Positions 4,593-7,805 of a DNA stretch of 7,805 nt are shown one piece after another (position 1 is the stretch's first letter; every line of letters begins with the position of its first letter). Below the pieces are notes generated by a model that was not told the DNA's origin, did no database searches, and saw only the letters and a program-made list of their open reading frames with translations. The DNA lies in assembly GCA_902727915.1 (NCBI GenBank), contig CACVAU010000020.1:1-7805 (forward strand), written 5' to 3'. The DNA comes from an uncultured Sulfurovum sp. GTDB lineage: Bacteria > Campylobacterota > Campylobacteria > Campylobacterales > Sulfurovaceae. The position numbers were made by a program, and so were the translations under genes.

Positions 4593-5123
4593 ATGGGAAA
4601 ACAATACAAAGCACTAAAACCACAAGACATCGAATTCATACAAAAACAAAAACTCTTTTACATTGCCTCTTGTAGTGACAAAGAAGTTAATCTCTCTCCT
4701 AAAGGGTATGATACCATTAGAGTCATAGATGAAAGTAAATTAGTTTATGCCAGTTATCCAGGAAGTGGGAACCGAACCCATAGAGATGCTGTAAATGATG
4801 GTGAATTTACCTTAGTTTTTAATGCCTTTGAAGGTGGTGCGTTAATTGTTCGCATCTTTTGTAAAGCCAATGTTATTGGAAAAGAAGATAGTAAATACCA
4901 AGAATATCTAAGCCTCTTTAATATCAACGAAGCACTCATTAGAGACATCTTTGAGTTTAACATCTATGCTGTGGAGTCAAGCTGTGGTATGTCTGTTCCT
5001 GTTATGGAGTACAAACATGAAAGAAATGAGCTAAAAGACTGGGCAAAGGACATGGACAAACGTGATAAACTAGAAGCTTATAAAGCATCTAAAGTTACAC
5101 CCATTGACTTGAAGAAGATTTAA
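4593..5123 (+). CDS. Pyridoxamine 5'-phosphate oxidase-family (FMN-binding split barrel) protein
   Basis: The 176-residue protein matches the flavin-binding split-barrel family usually annotated as pyridoxamine 5'-phosphate oxidase-related. Visible landmarks are LFYIASC (21-27), VNLSPKGYDTIRVID (32-46), the GSGNRTHRDAVNDG phosphate-binding-like segment (57-70), LVFNAFEGG (74-82) and SSCGMSVPVMEY (129-140). Proteins of this subgroup bind FMN or a related cofactor and reduce or oxidise small molecules; true PdxH activity is unlikely given the different sequence and the length. It starts 10 bases after the fic stop, and its AAGGA Shine-Dalgarno overlaps that stop codon, so the two are almost certainly one transcript. 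The substrate is unknown. No signal peptide or membrane segment is seen, so it is cytoplasmic. Confidence 0.87.
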   Translation: MGKQYKALKPQDIEFIQKQKLFYIASCSDKEVNLSPKGYDTIRVIDESKLVYASYPGSGNRTHRDAVNDGEFTLVFNAFEGGALIVRIFCKANVIGKEDSKYQEYLSLFNINEALIRDIFEFNIYAVESSCGMSVPVMEYKHERNELKDWAKDMDKRDKLEAYKASKVTPIDLKKI

Positions 5124-5160
5124 GTGTGGTCTTTACCATGCTTTTCTCAACAAAATAAGA

Positions 5161-5166
5161 TAAAAT
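5161..5166 (+). promoter_or_regulatory. Possible -10 box before the M50 protease gene
   Basis: TAAAAT in the context AAGATAAAATCC lies 42 bp before the M50 protease start, in the 85-bp gap after the PPOX-family gene. The gap holds no clear terminator. It would make the protease-mutarotase pair a separate transcription unit, but the match is weak and read-through from upstream is possible. Confidence 0.25.
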
Positions 5167-5208
5167 CCTCTCTCAAACAAGCTAGAAACTTTTAATGTAG
5201 GAAACACA

Positions 5209-6858
5209 ATGTTCACACTCGAAAACATACTTCTCATAATTATTGTTGGTCTCATACTCTTCAATATACAAACCATTCTTTCAGCCATTATCTTGTTCTT
5301 TGAAAACATGCAAGAGGTCGTCGTAGAGAGCATTGAAAACGAAGAGATTCCAAGTGAAACAGAAAGCATTGTTAAGCCTTATAAAGACTTTTTAGAATCC
5401 CAAGGCTTTACCTACCTCTACGCTTACCGATACAATAATATGTTAGAGAGAAATAACACGCCTCAGCATACCCTCTATTTTTACAATGAGGAAGAACACA
5501 TTCATGCTTTTTTGGATACCACACCCATAAAAGGATGCCTACAACCACTGACCATTAACTACACAACCATCTATGAGAACTTTCAAGTTGTTGCTACCTA
5601 TGACTGTTTTGCACACAACCTCAAAGTAGCTGACTCTGTTACGCTCTTTGACCACTATCATGGTTCATTTGAAAAAGCTTTAATATCACACAGAGAAGAC
5701 CGACGAAGTCTCAACGAACCCATACAAACAGAGGTCTTTAGCCAAGAAGGATGTCTCAACTATAGCCAATACCAGATAGATGAAACCTTTAGACTCATGA
5801 TAGAAGAGAACATCATGCATCCAGTAGCCAATGACTATAAATTCAGCCTAAGCATTCCTTTCTTTAAATACGTTCAAAAGAGCATCAAAGGCTACAAACG
5901 TGCTGCCAAAGTATTGATGTTAAAGCAATACATCCAGCAAGAGACAGCTACTTCACAACCCAAGCAACAACTCTTTTACCAAAACAGTGAAATGCAAGCT
6001 CTTGCACAACAATTTGATGAAAAGCCTATAGAAAAGACCCGTGAACAAAAGATTCAAACTTTCATAATTTCAGGTTTAGGATTTGTCTTAGTCTTTGGAC
6101 TCTTAGGGATTCCTTGGGCTACACTACCTCTATTAATCGTTATTCTTATTGTTCATGAACTTGGACACTATTTTGCCATGCGATACTTTGGCTACCAAGA
6201 TACTAGCATCTTTTTTATCCCGTTTTTTGGGGCTGCTGCCAAAGGTGATAAAGAGCATGTAACCCCTTTCGAAGAATACATTGTTTCTTTAGCTGGTCCA
6301 CTACCAGGAATTATTATTGGGGTGGGAATCTTTATGTTTGTGGGTGGAAGTACTGAACTTAAAGAGATTTCATGGATTCAACAATATGCACTCTTTTCAA
6401 TTGTACTGAACTATTTAAATCTACTGCCTATCTACCCTCTTGATGGTGGAAAGATTGTTCAGTCACTGCTCTTTACCCGTTACCCTAAAGCTCAGTTTTA
6501 CTTTTTTCTTTTGAGCTTTGTTGTTATTATCGTCGCAGCCATTATGTTAAGAAGTCCTCTCATTGGTCTCTTTGGGGTCTTTCTCTTTTTTGCTATTAAC
6601 CATAACTACAAAACCTCTATACTCATTCAAGAGCTTATGAAAGAGGCAAGTGAAGCTCCTTTAAAAGAGCGTATTTTGGCAAAGCTAAGCAGTGGAAAAA
6701 TGTATGAAGAGATGGATTTAGCCAAAAAAAGTGCCATGGCAAAACAAGCCCTAAAGATACTCCGTACACAACGACCTACTTACCTTCTTATGGTCGTCGG
6801 TATTGGTTTTTATGTTCTGCTTTTACTCTTGCCATTTATGAGTAGCTTTATCGTTTAA
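5209..6858 (+). CDS. M50 (site-2 type) membrane metalloprotease with large N-terminal extension
   Basis: The 549-residue protein has the zinc motif HELGH (316-320) inside a membrane segment (about 304-323) and the partner motif NLLPIYPLDGG (404-414), where D412 is the third zinc ligand. These define the intramembrane M50 peptidases that cut substrate transmembrane helices. Other likely membrane segments are at 7-30, 283-301, 357-379, 392-411, 429-447, 449-465 and 524-546. Residues 31-280 form a large hydrophilic region, with Tyr/Phe-rich segments and no domain that I recognise; it may select substrates. No PDZ domain is visible, so this is not an RseP-type enzyme. The FFIPFFGAAAKG and IVSLAGPLPGI segments are those of a broad bacterial M50 subgroup. 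AGGAAA before the ATG supports the start. The mutarotase gene follows after 13 bases. The natural substrate cannot be inferred. Confidence 0.9.
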   Translation: MFTLENILLIIIVGLILFNIQTILSAIILFFENMQEVVVESIENEEIPSETESIVKPYKDFLESQGFTYLYAYRYNNMLERNNTPQHTLYFYNEEEHIHAFLDTTPIKGCLQPLTINYTTIYENFQVVATYDCFAHNLKVADSVTLFDHYHGSFEKALISHREDRRSLNEPIQTEVFSQEGCLNYSQYQIDETFRLMIEENIMHPVANDYKFSLSIPFFKYVQKSIKGYKRAAKVLMLKQYIQQETATSQPKQQLFYQNSEMQALAQQFDEKPIEKTREQKIQTFIISGLGFVLVFGLLGIPWATLPLLIVILIVHELGHYFAMRYFGYQDTSIFFIPFFGAAAKGDKEHVTPFEEYIVSLAGPLPGIIIGVGIFMFVGGSTELKEISWIQQYALFSIVLNYLNLLPIYPLDGGKIVQSLLFTRYPKAQFYFFLLSFVVIIVAAIMLRSPLIGLFGVFLFFAINHNYKTSILIQELMKEASEAPLKERILAKLSSGKMYEEMDLAKKSAMAKQALKILRTQRPTYLLMVVGIGFYVLLLLLPFMSSFIV

Positions 6859-6871
6859 AAAGGAATGCACC

Positions 6872-7711
6872 ATGATAACACTTAAAAAACTTGATAATGG
6901 ATTTGAATACCTTGAAGTTCAAAATGAACATGCTGAAGCGAAAATAGCCCTACAGGGTGCGCATATTTTTCATTACCAAGCCACAGGAGAAGAGCCTCTC
7001 TTATGGCTAAGTGAAAAAGCCTATTTTCAAGAAGGCAAAGCCATCCGTGGTGGTGTACCCATCTGTTTTCCATGGTTTGGTCCACATAAATATGATGCAA
7101 CACTTCCCCAACATGGATTTGCTAGAAACCAAGAGTGGTCATACATGGCAAAACATGAACTCGCTGATGGTGCTACCCATGTACAGCTCATGCTCACACC
7201 CAATGAAGAGACAAGAGCCTTGTGGGAATACAATTTTGTGCTTGTTTATGATGTTATTGTTGGTAAAGAATTGACCCTAGAACTCACCACCATAAACAGT
7301 GACACAGAACCTTTTGACGTAACACAAGCACTCCACACCTATTTAAATATTTCAGATATTGAGAATGTATCTGTTAAAGGGTTAGAAGAGACGGTTTTTT
7401 ATAACAGTTTAGATGGAGGTTTAGAGAAACAACAGGGTGCTGTCACCATAAATGAAGAGGTTGATAGGGTCTATTTTGATGGCTCTTCTAAAATTATGTT
7501 GGAAGATAAGAACCGAGAAATAGTGCTTAATCAAAATGGTTCAAATTCACTTGTTGTCTGGAATCCATGGAAAGAGAAGTCTGAAACCATGGCTGACATG
7601 TCAAACGATGGTTACAAAACTATGATCTGTTTGGAAACAGCCAATGCTCATAAAGACTTTGTGCTACTCAACCCCAATGATGTACATACTTTGAAAGTGA
7701 CTATTTCATAA
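6872..7711 (+). CDS. D-hexose-6-phosphate mutarotase-like protein (YeaD/aldose 1-epimerase fold)
   Basis: The 279-residue protein is full length for the YeaD/glucose-6-phosphate 1-epimerase group, which interconverts the alpha and beta anomers of phosphorylated hexoses. Group landmarks are present in order: QGAHIFHY (28-35), IRGGVPICFPWFGPH (58-72), HGFAR (81-85), ALHTYL (153-158), WNPW (230-233) and CLETAN (253-258). By comparison with characterised members, H155 and E255 are the probable catalytic pair, and R59 and R85 are placed to bind the sugar phosphate. Cytoplasmic, with no signal peptide. It begins 13 bases after the protease stop with AAGGA in the gap, so the two are likely co-transcribed, though no functional link is obvious. 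Intact. Confidence 0.9.
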   Translation: MITLKKLDNGFEYLEVQNEHAEAKIALQGAHIFHYQATGEEPLLWLSEKAYFQEGKAIRGGVPICFPWFGPHKYDATLPQHGFARNQEWSYMAKHELADGATHVQLMLTPNEETRALWEYNFVLVYDVIVGKELTLELTTINSDTEPFDVTQALHTYLNISDIENVSVKGLEETVFYNSLDGGLEKQQGAVTINEEVDRVYFDGSSKIMLEDKNREIVLNQNGSNSLVVWNPWKEKSETMADMSNDGYKTMICLETANAHKDFVLLNPNDVHTLKVTIS

Positions 7712-7755
7712 AAAACTTTATCATATTTTTTTACTTTTTTCTACATTAAAATAGC

Positions 7756-7761
7756 TATAAT
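7756..7761 (+). promoter_or_regulatory. Putative -10 box for a gene beyond the window
   Basis: A perfect TATAAT preceded by a T-rich stretch (7725-7742) lies after the mutarotase gene. It is followed by an untranslated leader and AGGAA at the very end of the window, which looks like a Shine-Dalgarno for the next gene. There is no strong intrinsic terminator between the mutarotase stop and this box. Confidence 0.4.
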
Positions 7762-7774
7762 GCTCTTTAATAAA

Positions 7775-7797
7775 ATGGTATGAAATAGGGTTACCAT
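7775..7797 (+). repeat. Inverted repeat in the leader of the next gene
   Basis: ATGGTA (7775-7780) and TACCAT (7792-7797) form a perfect 6-bp stem around an 11-base loop containing TAGGG. It falls about 14 bp after the putative -10 box and just before the AGGAA at the window end, so it could be an operator or a leader hairpin affecting translation. Confidence 0.35.
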
Positions 7798-7805
7798 ATC
7801 AGGAA

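Noticed and set aside
4429..4623. 64-residue minus-strand open frame over the end of fic
   Set aside because: It is antisense to the winged-helix part of the Fic gene and the start of the next gene, and has no recognisable protein features.
4754..4963. 69-residue minus-strand open frame
   Set aside because: It lies wholly antisense within the PPOX-family gene, whose conserved motifs show the true strand.
5133..5369. 78-residue minus-strand open frame
   Set aside because: It is mostly antisense to the M50 protease start; its apparent hydrophobicity mirrors the membrane segment on the other strand.
6882..7274. Several open frames overlapping the mutarotase gene on both strands
   Set aside because: They are out-of-frame readings of a gene with strong family motifs throughout.

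Overview
The window is AT-rich and uses short, SD-led genes with TATAAT-like -10 boxes and mostly no recognisable -35. Together with the protein flavour this suggests a member of the Campylobacterota, perhaps Sulfurimonas-like. That is an inference from composition and recall of the families; there is no rRNA or other marker here to prove it.

Left part (about 1-3100): an accessory stretch dominated by toxin-antitoxin (TA) modules, both intact and decayed. In order it holds a frameshifted DinJ/RelB-type antitoxin remnant with an internally deleted YafQ/RelE-type toxin remnant (+ strand), a GC-richer palindrome, a 28-bp fragment of a brnT gene, a very AT-rich gene for an unknown multi-pass membrane protein (- strand), a 290-bp gap, an intact PIN-domain toxin with its antitoxin (vapBC-like, - strand), a frameshifted RelE-family toxin remnant (- strand), and an intact brnT-brnA module (- strand). 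The brnTA promoter is unusually clear: consensus -35, 17-bp spacer carrying a palindrome, and a -10 ending 6 nt before the ATG, which predicts a leaderless or nearly leaderless mRNA.

Right part (about 3100-7805): all genes lie on the + strand. A short lipoprotein gene is divergent from brnTA. Then come a class II Fic protein (DUF4172-type N-terminus, Fic core, C-terminal winged helix) closely followed by an FMN-binding split-barrel (PPOX-family) protein, and a membrane M50 (site-2 type) metalloprotease with a large extra N-terminal domain closely followed by a D-hexose-6-phosphate mutarotase-like protein. Each pair looks like a two-gene transcription unit because the second gene starts 10-13 nt after the first with its SD in the gap. 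The window ends in an apparent promoter and 5' leader for a gene that starts beyond it.

No complete mobile element, integrase, CRISPR array, rRNA or tRNA was found. The most unusual content is the pile-up of TA genes and TA fragments, including a second trace of brnT about 2.5 kb from the intact copy. I see no clear new multi-gene system; the Fic-PPOX pair and the brnTA control region deserve the closest look.
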